From Thalassotalea eurytherma (lineage in GTDB: Bacteria; Pseudomonadota; Gammaproteobacteria; Enterobacterales; Alteromonadaceae), in assembly GCF_030161415.1 (NCBI RefSeq), contig NZ_BSSU01000002.1, positions 62,001 to 126,000 of the forward strand: 64,000 nucleotides of DNA, in the 5' to 3' direction. Below, in pieces: positions 42,241 to 52,775 of this stretch. Position numbers and translations under genes: made by a program. The first letter of the stretch is position 1. Every line of letters starts with the position of its first letter. Under the pieces are notes generated by a model, which did not search any database, was not told the DNA's origin, and was given only the letters and a program-made list of their open reading frames with translations.

Positions 42241-43896
42241 TTAACGAAGCTCACGACGAAGAATTTTACCCACATTTGTTTTTGGTAGTTCTTCTCTAAA
42301 TTCAATAATTTTAGGTACTTTGTAGTTTGTTAGGTTTTCACGACAGTGCTTAATCAGCTCAAGCTCTGATACGTTTTTGTCATTCACGACTACAAATACT
42401 TTAACTATTTCACCGCTCACTTCGTGAGGCACACCAACAGCTGCGGCTTCAACAACAGCAGGATGCATCACAATAACATCCTCAACTTCATTCGGGAATA
42501 CGTTAAAGCCAGAGACAATAATCATGTCTTTTTTGCGATCGACAATTGAAAAATGGCCATTGTCGTGACAAACGGCAATATCACCGGTTGCTAACCAACC
42601 ATCTTTTAATATTTCTTCAGTCGCTTCTTCACGGTTATAGTAGCCTTTCATGACCTGTGGGCCATATACCCACATTTCACCTGGCTCACCCATCGGCGCT
42701 TCGTCGCCATTTTCTAACATAACTTTAATGTCAGTAGATGGCGCTGGTACACCTATCGTGCCGTTGTATCCATCTTGATCATAAGGGCTCATTGAAACCA
42801 TGGGTGAACACTCTGTCAGACCATAGCCTTCAAGTAATCGTGTTTTAGTCACCTGTTGCCACTTGTCAGCCACCGCTTTTTGAACAGCCATACCACCACC
42901 TAAAGCAAGCTTTAGTCGGCTAAAATCAATATCACTAAAGCCAGGCGTATTTAATAAACCATTGAATAACGTATTTACGCCAGTTAACGCAGTAAACGGA
43001 TATTTATTTAACTCTTTAACAAAAGCAGGCATATCACGCGGATTTGTGATTAATAAGTTGGTACCACCAATCGTCATAAACGTTAAGCAGTTCGCCGTTA
43101 ACGCAAAGATATGATAAAGCGGTAAAGCAGTAACAACGAGCTCTTCACCCTCTAATAGCAATTCTTTGATCATTGCTTTGGCTTGCTCTAAATTGGCAAC
43201 CATATTGCGATGAGTAAGCATTGCGCCTTTAGAAACACCTGTTGTACCACCGGTGTATTGTAAGAACGCTAAGTCATCACCATTCAGCAATACTGGGGTA
43301 AAAGGTAATTTTGAACCCGCTTTTATGACATGATTAAAGCTAATGGTGTTTGGTAAATGAAAAGACGGTACCATTTTCTTAACATGCTTAACGACCATGT
43401 TGACAATGCTACCTTTAATCGTACCTAAACGATCACCAAGTGACGTAAGAATTACGTGTTCTACCGGCGTATCAGCAATCACTTCTTCAAGGGTTTTACC
43501 GAAATTTTCAATAATCAGCATCGCTTTCGCGCCAGAATCATTTAGCTGGTGCTTTAATTCACGTGCCGTATAAAGCGGATTAACGTTTACGACAGTAAGA
43601 CCTGCCAACAATGCACCAAATAAAGCAATTGGGTATTGCAATGTATTTGGCACCATAATGGCAAAACGATCACCTTTAACAAGGCCCAAATCTTGCTGCA
43701 AATAAGCAGCAAATGCTTTCGCTTGTTCTTCTAATTCTTGATAGCTAATCTCAGCACCCATATTGATAAACGCGGTGCGATTTGCATAGATACCAACATA
43801 CTTGTTGAACATTTCAACAAGAGATGAATATTTATCTGGATTTATATCGTGGGGAACACCCGGCGGATAACTCTTCTCTAGCCAAATTTTTTCCAC
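42241..43896 (-). CDS. fadD: Long-chain fatty acyl-CoA ligase
   Basis: A 551-residue adenylate-forming enzyme that activates imported long-chain fatty acids. The AMP-binding motif [20 protein letters not shown] lies near 210-229, [13 protein letters not shown] near 355-367, the hinge region [20 protein letters not shown] near 430-449 followed by [13 protein letters not shown], and the catalytic Lys in [12 protein letters not shown] at the C-terminus. The N-terminus [18 protein letters not shown] is typical of FadD. Preceded by a strong ribosome site (AGGAGG). A FadR site was not identified. Confidence 0.95.
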   Translation of the reverse strand: MEKIWLEKSYPPGVPHDINPDKYSSLVEMFNKYVGIYANRTAFINMGAEISYQELEEQAKAFAAYLQQDLGLVKGDRFAIMVPNTLQYPIALFGALLAGLTVVNVNPLYTARELKHQLNDSGAKAMLIIENFGKTLEEVIADTPVEHVILTSLGDRLGTIKGSIVNMVVKHVKKMVPSFHLPNTISFNHVIKAGSKLPFTPVLLNGDDLAFLQYTGGTTGVSKGAMLTHRNMVANLEQAKAMIKELLLEGEELVVTALPLYHIFALTANCLTFMTIGGTNLLITNPRDMPAFVKELNKYPFTALTGVNTLFNGLLNTPGFSDIDFSRLKLALGGGMAVQKAVADKWQQVTKTRLLEGYGLTECSPMVSMSPYDQDGYNGTIGVPAPSTDIKVMLENGDEAPMGEPGEMWVYGPQVMKGYYNREEATEEILKDGWLATGDIAVCHDNGHFSIVDRKKDMIIVSGFNVFPNEVEDVIVMHPAVVEAAAVGVPHEVSGEIVKVFVVVNDKNVSELELIKHCRENLTNYKVPKIIEFREELPKTNVGKILRRELR

Positions 43897-44056
43897 TATT
43901 TCCTCCTAATTGTACGACTCGTTGGGCTCATATTCGTTTTTTACTTCTATATTTTTATCATTGAGCACTTAATTTTCTTAACTGAGTTTTTACTCGAAAG
44001 TTGCGCATAATTCCACACTTCATGGCAAAAGCCCAGTAATTTGTTAATAAAATACG

Positions 44057-44908
44057 TTAATGTGCCGAAATAAACGACAAAATATAACGTACGGTTTTCT
44101 CTGGGTGTTCCATGTGTACATGGTGACCACCATTTATTTGAATGGTCGTTAGTTGTGGAACTAACGGCTTAAACTTCTCTAGCATTTTGCCGACAAAATC
44201 CATACCTTTATCGCCATAAATCAGCTGAACCGGCACAGTTAAATCACGCATTAATTGCTGTGCTTGACCATAGGTAAACCGATAAGGCGAAACGTTTCTA
44301 AGCCGTGAATCTGTGCGCCACTTAACGCCCTGCTCAGTTTGCTCAGTTCCTCGCTCCACTATCAGTGTAGCTTCTTTCATAGAAAAATCAGATACCGTTA
44401 AACGGGCTTTTATTGCAGACTGCAGATTTGGGTGAAGTTTTACGGTTTTTTGCTGTTGCTTTAATCGACTTTCAATACCCTGTTTAATTTGCTTGGTGGT
44501 ATTTTTTTCTTGATCACTGATGAAGCCAAAGGCATCGATCAGTGTCAACGAACGAACATACTCAGGAAAAGCGGCTGAAAAAGCTGTCGCTATCATACCG
44601 CCCATTGAATGCCCCACAATATGCGCGTTAGACCAAGATAATGCATTGAGCACTTGATAAAGATCGTCGACCCAATCAATAAAATGATAATGGGCCCCGA
44701 CACTTTTATGATCTGACAACCCATGCCCTGGCCAATCAATAGCCACAACATGATAATCTTCAAAAAAAGGCAATAACTCAGAAAAACTGGCCGCGTTATC
44801 AAGCCAACCATGTAAGAAAATAACTTTGGGTTTATCTGATGCCATTGTTGCTTGATTGGACACGGCAGCAACCGTTAAATGGGGTAGTGAAATACTTACA
44901 TCAAACAT
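44057..44908 (-). CDS. Alpha/beta hydrolase
   Basis: A 283-residue alpha/beta-hydrolase-fold protein: oxyanion segment FLHGWLDNAASFSELLPFF near 31-49, DWPGHGLSD near 58-66 and nucleophile motif VGHSMGGMIA near 96-105. A late Asp (IYGDKGMDFVG) and His (NGGHHVHMEHPE) complete a triad. Esterase or hydrolase of unknown substrate. Followed upstream on the same strand by the M50-type peptidase gene with a gap of 21 bases. Confidence 0.88.
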   Translation of the reverse strand: MFDVSISLPHLTVAAVSNQATMASDKPKVIFLHGWLDNAASFSELLPFFEDYHVVAIDWPGHGLSDHKSVGAHYHFIDWVDDLYQVLNALSWSNAHIVGHSMGGMIATAFSAAFPEYVRSLTLIDAFGFISDQEKNTTKQIKQGIESRLKQQQKTVKLHPNLQSAIKARLTVSDFSMKEATLIVERGTEQTEQGVKWRTDSRLRNVSPYRFTYGQAQQLMRDLTVPVQLIYGDKGMDFVGKMLEKFKPLVPQLTTIQINGGHHVHMEHPEKTVRYILSFISAH

Positions 44909-44929
44909 AGCATAAATCTCTATTACAAC

Positions 44930-45592
44930 TTATAGCGACTGGCTGCGTTTAGCTAATAAAAACAATGAGAACACACCAATCGCGGACCAAAGAACTACCC
45001 AAACGAATTCAGGAATAAACGCAAGGTTAGCCAACGTTGCTCCATCCCCCATACTTCTACCGTCAATCAAATACAATGGTGAATAAACACTGTTCAATAA
45101 AACAATGATTCCGGTGAATTTCAATAATATGTTTAATGAATAGCCACTTTTTATGCGCCATTTCAACGCGAATAGGCCAATCAGCATTAAGATAATGACA
45201 GCGGTAAGAATATCCGACACCCAAAATATTAAGGTAATCGCCAGAATACCTATCATTAAGCCACAAAGGGCTTTGGCATGCAGCAAACGCTTACCTGATA
45301 GGCTATAGATTAGCGCACCAAAACAGGTTGCACCGAAATACCCCATAAAACTAACAAAAAAGCGGATACCTCCTTGTGTCGTGCATAGGCCTGCACCATT
45401 GGTAAACAGTTCAATACGGACAATACGCCCACCGGTCATAATGGCCGCTAAGCCATGGCTGAGCTCATGAAAATAGCTTTCCAGCCAGTTAAATGGCACA
45501 GAAACGATAGGAATTTGACGAAAGATAATGGCCGCTAATAATAGCCAATAAAAATGATATTTAGAAAACAGGGACGTTTCTTGATTAGGCAT
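44930..45592 (-). CDS. M50-type membrane metallopeptidase-like protein
   Basis: A 220-residue integral membrane protein with about six helices. YFHELSHGLAAIMTGGRIV near residues 40-58 holds an HExxH zinc motif (HELSH) within a helix, the signature of M50 and related site-2 proteases. This short form has no PDZ domain and no clear second-ligand NPDG motif, so proteolysis is plausible but not shown. Its stop overlaps the start region of the neighbouring 129-residue gene (shared base 45592), so they are probably one operon. Confidence 0.75.
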   Translation of the reverse strand: MPNQETSLFSKYHFYWLLLAAIIFRQIPIVSVPFNWLESYFHELSHGLAAIMTGGRIVRIELFTNGAGLCTTQGGIRFFVSFMGYFGATCFGALIYSLSGKRLLHAKALCGLMIGILAITLIFWVSDILTAVIILMLIGLFALKWRIKSGYSLNILLKFTGIIVLLNSVYSPLYLIDGRSMGDGATLANLAFIPEFVWVVLWSAIGVFSLFLLAKRSQSL

Positions 45593-45981
45593 TAGGCGTA
45601 AAGATCAACACCAAAAAGTTGTTCAATGTCACTACGTTGTTGAAGGTTTTCTACACCTTGGTACGCTGAAACAGCCGTGAGATTTCGATTATTTACCTGC
45701 TCTACCGAGGTGTTATTGGTGTCACCTTCAGACGACAACACCAAGCTTTGCTGCTGAGCTTCTTGTTCCGTTTGTTGTTGACGTTGTTCATCAACAATAG
45801 CCAACGCCTGCTCATTAACGTCTAAGCGCTCAACCGGGCGTTCACTATTTTGGGCAGGTTTTTTCGTAGTATCTTCAACATTTTGCTCACGAGCGATCCG
45901 TGACGAATCGCGAGCCACATTTTGACCCGAATTTACGCCCTGAGTAACAGGATATGTGTTGGTTGAAGAATTGATTTGCAT
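45592..45981 (-). CDS. Hypothetical Gln-rich protein
   Basis: A 129-residue soluble-looking protein, low complexity in the middle (DEQRQQQTEQEAQQQSLVLS near 63-82), with a short conserved-looking end LQQRSDIEQLFGVDLYA. No signal peptide or membrane helix. It lies between tsaB and the membrane peptidase gene on the same strand. No family recognised. Confidence 0.7.
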   Translation of the reverse strand: MQINSSTNTYPVTQGVNSGQNVARDSSRIAREQNVEDTTKKPAQNSERPVERLDVNEQALAIVDEQRQQQTEQEAQQQSLVLSSEGDTNNTSVEQVNNRNLTAVSAYQGVENLQQRSDIEQLFGVDLYA

Positions 45982-46040
45982 AACGTTAATTTAGCAAAGT
46001 TAATAATAAGCTACAAACTTAAAATAAAATAAGCCGACAA

Positions 46041-46733
46041 CTACTCTCTACCTGGAAGTTTTTTCCACGAAACCGTATCGCGTACATAAACAGGTTGAGC
46101 ATGTTCGGCGGATACTGACTTGCCGTCGTTAAATGCCTGCTCGCCAATTTTTAACATATACTTGGCATGAGGAAATAAAACATCAGGTTGTCCGGCATTT
46201 TGCTGCATCGGTGCAAGTGCTTCTTGATAAGCTTGCCATGCTGTTCCTACACAATATAAAGGCTGACTCACCGCTAAATGCTCTTGGGCAAGTGCCGGCT
46301 TAATTACAATTTCATCTTTTATACTTTGCATTAGGCCAGCGTCATCTGCGTTAAAGTGCGCTAAATAGATTTCCGACATGCGTGCGTCAATGCCTGACAA
46401 AACATCTGACTTGCCATGCTCTTCAAATGCTTGTTGTGCCATGGCTTGCAAGGTTGACACACCGTATACCGGTAAATCTGAAGAAAAAGCTAAACCTTGT
46501 GCTACGCCAATACCAATACGAACACCCGTAAAACTGCCAGGGCCACGTCCAAACACTAAACCATCGAGTTGTGCTAATGTCACATTAGCCTGTTTAAGCA
46601 CTTCATCGATCATCGGTAGTAACAACAACGAATGCGATTGTGGGCACAAGTCAAACTGCGTGAATTGTTTACCTTCAAAATTTAAGGCGACGGAACATGC
46701 TTCTGTTGAAGCATCAATGGCTAGTAAATTCAT
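46041..46733 (-). CDS. tsaB: tRNA threonylcarbamoyladenosine synthesis protein TsaB
   Basis: A 230-residue ASKHA-fold protein: NLLAIDASTEACSVAL at residues 2-17 and VFGRGPGSFTGVRIGIGVAQ near 61-80 are diagnostic of TsaB (YeaZ). It partners with TsaD and TsaE to make t6A37 on ANN-decoding tRNAs. Length matches E. coli TsaB (231). Its start overlaps the stop of yoaA by four bases; the yoaA-tsaB pairing is seen in other gammaproteobacteria. Confidence 0.95.
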   Translation of the reverse strand: MNLLAIDASTEACSVALNFEGKQFTQFDLCPQSHSLLLLPMIDEVLKQANVTLAQLDGLVFGRGPGSFTGVRIGIGVAQGLAFSSDLPVYGVSTLQAMAQQAFEEHGKSDVLSGIDARMSEIYLAHFNADDAGLMQSIKDEIVIKPALAQEHLAVSQPLYCVGTAWQAYQEALAPMQQNAGQPDVLFPHAKYMLKIGEQAFNDGKSVSAEHAQPVYVRDTVSWKKLPGRE

Positions 46734-48658
46734 TTATTACTCTGTTGTTCATTAATAGTAGAGAGAAACGCAATTGCACTATTTAAATCTCGAGTGCGTC
46801 TCATATTTGGCAAGGATTTTACAAAAACTTCGCCGTAAGGTCGATTAACAATTCTATCATCGCAAATAACCAATACACCTTTATCATGTACATCACGAAT
46901 CAAACGCCCTACCCCTTGCTTCAATGCTATAACAGCTTGTGGCATTTGAATTTGAGCAAACGGGTCGCCTTGTTGGCGCTTAACGTCTTCACTTCTTGCT
47001 TGTAGCAAAGGATCGTCTGGCGAGGCAAATGGCAACTTATCAATGATGACACAAGTTAGCTTATCGCCTCTAACATCAACACCTTCCCAAAAACTTGCCG
47101 TTGCTAAAAGCACAGCGTCTTTAGAGGAAATAAATTGTTCGAGTATTTTACGTTTACTCATTTGCCCCTGTACTAACAACTCATTACTGATTTGCTCTTC
47201 AAGAAGCTCTGCGACCATATTCATCATGCGATAACTGGTAAAAAGTATAAAACAGGCCCCGCCGCTAGCTGCAATTAATTGCGTCGCTAGGTCTGCCAGC
47301 TTTTTTGCTCGATTCGGGTGGTTAGCACTTGGTAAGTATCGTGGAACTAATAATTGTGACTGTGCTAAATAGTCAAACGGGCTATCTAAAAACAATGCTT
47401 TAGCGGTTAAACCAAGTTGTTTTTTAAAATGATCAAAATGGCCGTCGACGGCAAGCGTTGCTGAGGTAAAAACCCAACCTGCGTTAGACTCGTTTACGTA
47501 AGCACTAAATTTATCAGCGACCGATAAAGGCGTTTGATGAAGCACAACATGTCGCCTTGTTGTTTCGTACCAAAAACTAATGCCAAAACTGTCAGTATTT
47601 GCCATCAAATCGTGCTTTTGCAAAAGCGATACCGCACGTTCAAAACAATGATCGATCTCTTGTGTTCGGCCTACGCATAACTTTAATACTTGATAAAGAA
47701 AATCAAGATCATCTTTTAACGCCTGATATTGTGTTTCAAACTGGCTTATGTTTATTTTCTCTCGCCAGTTACCTCGTTCACCGTCGTAAGGAAAAAGCAG
47801 CCTAAATTCCTGCGCTGTTTTATCGAGTTTTTCTGCCGCTTTACCAAGCTGTTTAACATCAGTCAGCGCCGTTTTATATTGCGCAATAACATCACTAGCC
47901 AATTCATGAATTTGTCGCGTAGAAAACGCATCGCCAAAGTACTCACTCGCAATATCTGGAATTTGATGTGCTTCATCAAAAACGACCACTTCAGCTTTAG
48001 GAATTAGCTCACCAAAACCGGTATCTTTTAACGCCATATCAGCAAAAAACAAATGGTGATTAACCACAATAACGTCTGCATCGATAGCTTTTTGCCTTGC
48101 ATTAACCAGGTGACACTCTTCAATAAACGGGCAATCTTTTGCTAAGCAATTATCAACAGTAGACGTAACTAATGGAAAAATTTGCGAATCTTCAGCAACA
48201 TCTACTAATTCTCCAATATCACCGGATTTAGTTGACGTTGACCACGTTTTAACTTTAACCAAGTCTTGTAAACCTTGAGCATCGAGTTGACCTCGACTAC
48301 GAGAGAATTGATCTAAGCGCTCTAAACACAAGTAATTGGCACGACCTTTTAATAAGGCAACCTGACCATGGTACTTAAGGGCTTTTTTGATAAGGGGTAA
48401 ATCTTTATGAAACAATTGTTCCTGCAGGTTTTTTGTTCCTGTGGAAACGATCACTTTCTTATCACTGAGTAACGCAGGTATGAGGTACGCGAAGGTTTTA
48501 CCGGTACCGGTGCCAGCCTCAACCACCAAGGATGATTGCTGAGCGATTGCTTGCTCAACTTCAAGCGCCATATCAATTTGTGCTTGTCGCGGATTATAAC
48601 CATCAATAATTTGCGCTAACGCGCCTGATGCCGAAAAAGCTTGTTCGACTTGAGCCAT
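46730..48658 (-). CDS. yoaA: DinG-family ATP-dependent helicase YoaA
   Basis: A 642-residue superfamily 2 iron-sulfur helicase of the XPD/DinG type. Walker A VVEAGTGTGKTFAYL near 44-58; the Fe-S cysteines occur as ANYLCLER near 108-115 and DNCLAKDCPFIEECHLV near 168-184; DEAH box VVFDEAHQIPD near 225-235; late motifs SFWEGVDVRGD and QGVGRLIRD near 545 and 588. YoaA takes part in repair of replication damage in E. coli. Length is as expected (E. coli 636). Confidence 0.93.
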   Translation of the reverse strand: MAQVEQAFSASGALAQIIDGYNPRQAQIDMALEVEQAIAQQSSLVVEAGTGTGKTFAYLIPALLSDKKVIVSTGTKNLQEQLFHKDLPLIKKALKYHGQVALLKGRANYLCLERLDQFSRSRGQLDAQGLQDLVKVKTWSTSTKSGDIGELVDVAEDSQIFPLVTSTVDNCLAKDCPFIEECHLVNARQKAIDADVIVVNHHLFFADMALKDTGFGELIPKAEVVVFDEAHQIPDIASEYFGDAFSTRQIHELASDVIAQYKTALTDVKQLGKAAEKLDKTAQEFRLLFPYDGERGNWREKINISQFETQYQALKDDLDFLYQVLKLCVGRTQEIDHCFERAVSLLQKHDLMANTDSFGISFWYETTRRHVVLHQTPLSVADKFSAYVNESNAGWVFTSATLAVDGHFDHFKKQLGLTAKALFLDSPFDYLAQSQLLVPRYLPSANHPNRAKKLADLATQLIAASGGACFILFTSYRMMNMVAELLEEQISNELLVQGQMSKRKILEQFISSKDAVLLATASFWEGVDVRGDKLTCVIIDKLPFASPDDPLLQARSEDVKRQQGDPFAQIQMPQAVIALKQGVGRLIRDVHDKGVLVICDDRIVNRPYGEVFVKSLPNMRRTRDLNSAIAFLSTINEQQSNK

Positions 48659-48718
48659 GGATTTAAGTGAAAAGTGATTTTAGGCAATTATAAGCGTAAA
48701 GCTCGACAACAAGATAGC

Positions 48719-49012
48719 CTAAACAAAAATATCTAAGCGATTTCCTTTAGATTTTTCGTTGTCTTTCGACGTGCTTTTATCTGCATCTTCTTGCGAGACA
48801 TCACTCGCGTGATGCATTTCGCTATCAGAGCTATGCTCATCTTGTTGGTTATGATTGTAAACATCAACTTCATCATTTAAGCTATGGTCTTGCTCTTCGT
48901 CTAATTTACCCACACGATCATCTTTAGCTAAAGCCTTCACTTTAAGCTTTTCTGGTTTGATCCTAACAGGCACAACGCGCCTTAATTGTGTAGTAAAAAT
49001 ATCCATAACCAT
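48719..49012 (-). CDS. Hypothetical acidic protein
   Basis: A 97-residue protein with a basic N-terminal third (LRRVVPVRIKPEKLKVKALAK) and an acidic, His/Asp/Ser-rich rest (DEQDHSLNDEVDVYNHNQQD). Likely disordered; no family recognised. Between yoaA and the divergent his operon. Coding is plausible but not proven. Confidence 0.55.
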   Translation of the reverse strand: MVMDIFTTQLRRVVPVRIKPEKLKVKALAKDDRVGKLDEEQDHSLNDEVDVYNHNQQDEHSSDSEMHHASDVSQEDADKSTSKDNEKSKGNRLDIFV

Positions 49013-49240
49013 TGCTTACTTCATTCAACCTAACTTTGTATCGGCTATTATTTGAACAACTTAAATCTATTTCTAACATAACATATAGAAATTTTTCATA
49101 AAACAATCACAAAAGACACTTGCACAATCTTTTTTTTCCCTTTAGTGTAATTAGCAAGTGGCGAATGTGTCGTCAGCAAAAAATATTATAGTGTATACAA
49201 GCACATTACTAACAAGTACCAGTAAAGAGATTCAAGCAAT

Positions 49241-49288
49241 ATGTTAAACCTTAGCAACTTACATCATCATCACCATATTATCGGTTAG
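49241..49288 (+). CDS. hisL: his operon leader peptide
   Basis: A 15-residue frame, MLNLSNLHHHHHIIG, with five consecutive His codons. When charged histidyl-tRNA is scarce the ribosome stalls there and the following terminator cannot form; this is classical his attenuation. The 49013-49434 stretch otherwise holds the promoter and alternative leader hairpins. Confidence 0.92.
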   Translation: MLNLSNLHHHHHIIG

Positions 49289-49345
49289 CTGCTCAGGTTT
49301 AATCGCTGAGGGGCTATGGACCTTTCAGCGGGAAAAATATTACGT

Positions 49346-49382
49346 AACCCCCGAAAGAGTCCTTCTCCTTCGGGGGTTTTTA
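49346..49382 (+). terminator. his attenuator
   Basis: A 10-bp stem AACCCCCGAA (49346-49355) with TTCGGGGGTT (49369-49378) and a T run. It lies between hisL and hisG, so it is the regulated terminator. Confidence 0.92.
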
Positions 49383-49434
49383 GTTTTTAGGATTTAATTT
49401 TTTAGAAGTTCGAGTGATAATTTAAGGAAATATC

Positions 49435-50334
49435 ATGACAAGTACAAAACGTTTAACAATCGCCATGCAAAAGTCAGGTCGTCTTAGCGACGATACTCAA
49501 AACCTACTTAAACGCTGTGGCTTAAAACTAAACCTCACTGACAGGCGTTTACTTGCTCATGTATCAAACATGCCAATTGACATTATGCGTGTGCGCTCTA
49601 GTGATATTCCTGGCTTAGTTATGGATGGCGTTTGTGATATAGGTATCGTTGGCGACAACACGTTAGAAGAAGCTGCATTAGAGCGCAAACTATTAGGTAA
49701 CAACAGCGAATATATTAGAACCAAGGGACTAAACTTTGGTGGCTGTCGTTTATCATTGGCCATGCCTGAAGAATTTGAATACACCGGCATTGAATCACTT
49801 AACGGACTGCGTTTTGCGACGACTTACCCACAATTATTAAAACGCTATGCAAGTGAAAACAATATCGATGTTGATTTTTGCTTACTTAAAGGTTCAGTAG
49901 AGGTAGCCCCTCGTGTGGGTTTAGCCGATGGTATTTGTGACCTTGTGTCGACAGGTGCAACGCTTGAAGCCAACGGATTAAAAGAAGTGGAAGTCATCTA
50001 TCGCTCTACAGCAGCATTAATTCAAAACCCAAATCCACTAAGCCAAGATAAACAAGCGATATTTGACACCTTATTGCAACGTATGCAAGGTGTCATGAAA
50101 GCGAAAGAAAGCAAATACATTATGCTTCACGCACCGATTGAAAAAATTGAACAAGTTAGCGAACTAATGCCTGGTAAAGAAACACCAACGGTATTACCAC
50201 TTGCTGGCCGTGATGATTTAGTTGCCGTACACGTAGTGGCAACAGAAACCTTTTTCTGGGAAACCATGGAAGCGCTTAAAGCGTTAGGTTGTAACTCCAT
50301 CCTTGTGATGCCAATTGAAAAAATGATGGAGTAG
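49435..50334 (+). CDS. hisG: ATP phosphoribosyltransferase (long form)
   Basis: A 299-residue enzyme for the first, committed step of histidine synthesis, joining ATP and [25 protein letters not shown] at the N-terminus and the PRPP-binding [13 protein letters not shown] near 170-182 are diagnostic. The extra C-terminal 90 residues form the histidine-sensing domain of the long form, so no HisZ is needed. First gene of the operon, behind the attenuator; hisD follows after 3 bases. Confidence 0.97.
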   Translation: MTSTKRLTIAMQKSGRLSDDTQNLLKRCGLKLNLTDRRLLAHVSNMPIDIMRVRSSDIPGLVMDGVCDIGIVGDNTLEEAALERKLLGNNSEYIRTKGLNFGGCRLSLAMPEEFEYTGIESLNGLRFATTYPQLLKRYASENNIDVDFCLLKGSVEVAPRVGLADGICDLVSTGATLEANGLKEVEVIYRSTAALIQNPNPLSQDKQAIFDTLLQRMQGVMKAKESKYIMLHAPIEKIEQVSELMPGKETPTVLPLAGRDDLVAVHVVATETFFWETMEALKALGCNSILVMPIEKMME

Positions 50335-50337
50335 AAA

Positions 50338-51642
50338 ATGTTTACCACTACCCAATGGTCAACATTATCTGCGCAAGCACAAGCTGCATTATTAATGCGC
50401 CCAGCAATCGCAGATAACGAGACGCTTAGCGAACAAGTCTGCGATATCATTAGTCAAGTGCGTGACAAAGGTGATGAAACCTTACTGGCCTTAACGAAAA
50501 AATTTGATGGTATTGCGTTGAGCGAACTAACCGTTAGCCAGCAGCAAGTTAAACAAGCTGTTGCGTCATTGAGTGAAAGTCGTTTAGCAGCACTAGAAAA
50601 AGCGTATAGCCAAATTAAAAGCTTTCACCAAGCACAAACGCTTCAAGAAATCAGTGTTGAAACATCGCCCGGTGTTGTTTGTCAGTTAAAGTCAGAAGCT
50701 ATCGATAGTGTCGGCTTATATATTCCTGCTGGCACAGCGCCATTACCTTCAACGGTATTAATGCTTGGTGTGCCAGCTCAAATTGCTAACTGTCGTCGCA
50801 GAGTGTTAGTTTCACCACCAGATAGTGCGGGTAATATTGCGCCAGAAGTACTCGCTGCGGCCAAATTATGTGGTATTGAAGAAATTTATGCTGTTGGTGG
50901 CGCACAAGCTATTGCCGCGTTAGCGCTTGGCACAGACAGTATTGCGCCAGTTAATAAAGTTTTTGGCCCTGGCAACAGCTATGTGACAGAAGCTAAAAAG
51001 CAACTATCTCAACAAGTACCAGGTTTTGCTATCGATATGCCCGCGGGGCCGTCTGAGGTGCTTGTACTTGCAGATGAAACGGCCAATGCACAGTTTGTCG
51101 CTGCAGATCTATTATCTCAAGCAGAGCACGGTAGTGACTCACAAGTTGTCTTAGTTGCGACAAATAACCAAATAATTGAGCAAGTTCAAGCTGCAACGTT
51201 AGCACAGTTATCACAACTTTCGAGAAAAGAAATAGCAAAGGCATCGTTAACACACGCTCGATTCATTTTAGTCGACAGTATTGAAGAAGCGGTTGAAGTC
51301 TCAAATCAATACGCACCTGAGCATTTAATTGTACAAACACAATCGCCACGCGATTTAGTGGGCAAATTACGTAACGCAGGCTCTATTTTTCTTGGCAAAT
51401 ACACGCCTGAATCAGCTGGGGATTACGCGAGTGGCACCAATCACGTTTTGCCTACTTATGGCTATTCTAAAGTGGTAAGTAGCCTGTCATTGGCTGATTT
51501 TTCTCGTCGTTATACCGTTCAAGAGATTAGCCAGCAAGGGCTAGCAGCGCTTGCTCCATGTTTAATTGAGTTAACTGATGCAGAAGGTTTAGACGCGCAC
51601 CAACGCGCCGTCACTATTCGACTTGATGGTCAAGAGGATTAA
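50338..51642 (+). CDS. hisD: Histidinol dehydrogenase
   Basis: A 434-residue zinc enzyme that oxidises histidinol to histidine in two NAD-dependent steps, the last reactions of the pathway. IYIPAGTAPLPSTVLMLGVP, VFGPGNSYVTEAK, IDMPAGPSEVLVLAD and the late YAPEHLIVQT are all conserved. Length matches the E. coli enzyme (434). hisG ends 4 bases upstream and hisC begins 4 bases downstream. Confidence 0.97.
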   Translation: MFTTTQWSTLSAQAQAALLMRPAIADNETLSEQVCDIISQVRDKGDETLLALTKKFDGIALSELTVSQQQVKQAVASLSESRLAALEKAYSQIKSFHQAQTLQEISVETSPGVVCQLKSEAIDSVGLYIPAGTAPLPSTVLMLGVPAQIANCRRRVLVSPPDSAGNIAPEVLAAAKLCGIEEIYAVGGAQAIAALALGTDSIAPVNKVFGPGNSYVTEAKKQLSQQVPGFAIDMPAGPSEVLVLADETANAQFVAADLLSQAEHGSDSQVVLVATNNQIIEQVQAATLAQLSQLSRKEIAKASLTHARFILVDSIEEAVEVSNQYAPEHLIVQTQSPRDLVGKLRNAGSIFLGKYTPESAGDYASGTNHVLPTYGYSKVVSSLSLADFSRRYTVQEISQQGLAALAPCLIELTDAEGLDAHQRAVTIRLDGQED

Positions 51643-51645
51643 GAC

Positions 51646-52767
51646 GTGACAATGAATACTAAAACACTTATTGATAACCTCGCTCGTGCAGAGCTCGTTG
51701 ATATGGTGCCTTATCAATCTGCCCGTCGACTATTTTCTTCAGCAGATAGTGATACCGATGCTAAGGTTTGGTTAAATGCCAATGAAGCTCCAGGTTCAGG
51801 CGAGTATCAAATTAAAAGTAGCAATATAAACCGTTACCCAGACTTTCAACCTGACAACTTGCTCACAGGTTATAGCAATTATAGCGGTCTAGATAAAACA
51901 CAGTTATTGGCAACTAGAGGCGCCGATGAGGGTATTGAGCTCGTCATTAAAACCTTTTGTAAAGCATACCAAGACAGCATTCTAATCTGTTCACCTACTT
52001 ACGGTATGTATAGCATTAGTGCTCAAGCACAAGGGGTAAATGTCATCGACGTCCCGATGATAAGCAATACGTTAGATATCGATGGTATCAAAGCAGTTGC
52101 AGAACAAGTGAAAGTCGTTTTCCTATGTTCTCCTGGTAACCCAACAGGTAACCTATTGCCAGAGTCACAAATTTTAGACACGTTAGCTATTTTTCAAGAA
52201 AAAGCGATCGTAGTAGTAGACGAAGCATATATTGAGTTTAGCCCGCAAAACAGCATGCAAAAATTATTAAACCAATACGATAATTTAGTTGTGCTACGTA
52301 CCTTATCTAAAGCGTTCGGTTTAGCTGGCTTACGTTGTGGTTTCACCTTGTCTAACCCTGCCATTATTACCATGATGTCAAAGGTCATCGCTCCATATCC
52401 AATTGCAGCGCCAGTTGCTGACATAGCGAGCCAATCACTTAGTGCAAGCGGTATTAAAGCTATGCAACAAGATGTCACTACGTTAAATCAGCTAAAGCAA
52501 GACTTTAGCCAATGGCTAAGTGAGCAGCAATGGTGTAAACGTGTTTTCCCAAGCGATGCCAATTTTGTTTTATTTGAATGCGATGATAAAGATGGCCTCT
52601 TCGACTTATTAAAAGCACAAAACATTTTAATTCGAGATCAATCCAAACAAGTACAATTACGCAATTGTTTACGTATAAGCATTGGTAACGAATACGAATT
52701 ATCTTTAGTAAAAAATACAATAACACAAGCCTTAGCAAACACTTCGGCAAAGACGTTAAAGGTTTAG
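51646..52767 (+). CDS. hisC: Histidinol-phosphate aminotransferase
   Basis: A 373-residue fold-type I PLP enzyme converting imidazole acetol phosphate to histidinol phosphate. LNANEAPG near 42-49, [11 protein letters not shown] near 163-173, VVDEAYIEF near 187-195, and the PLP lysine in [16 protein letters not shown] near 221-236. The GTG at 51646 is kept because AGGA lies seven bases before it; ATG two codons later is possible. Confidence 0.95.
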   Translation: MTMNTKTLIDNLARAELVDMVPYQSARRLFSSADSDTDAKVWLNANEAPGSGEYQIKSSNINRYPDFQPDNLLTGYSNYSGLDKTQLLATRGADEGIELVIKTFCKAYQDSILICSPTYGMYSISAQAQGVNVIDVPMISNTLDIDGIKAVAEQVKVVFLCSPGNPTGNLLPESQILDTLAIFQEKAIVVVDEAYIEFSPQNSMQKLLNQYDNLVVLRTLSKAFGLAGLRCGFTLSNPAIITMMSKVIAPYPIAAPVADIASQSLSASGIKAMQQDVTTLNQLKQDFSQWLSEQQWCKRVFPSDANFVLFECDDKDGLFDLLKAQNILIRDQSKQVQLRNCLRISIGNEYELSLVKNTITQALANTSAKTLKV

Positions 52768-52775
52768 GAAACACC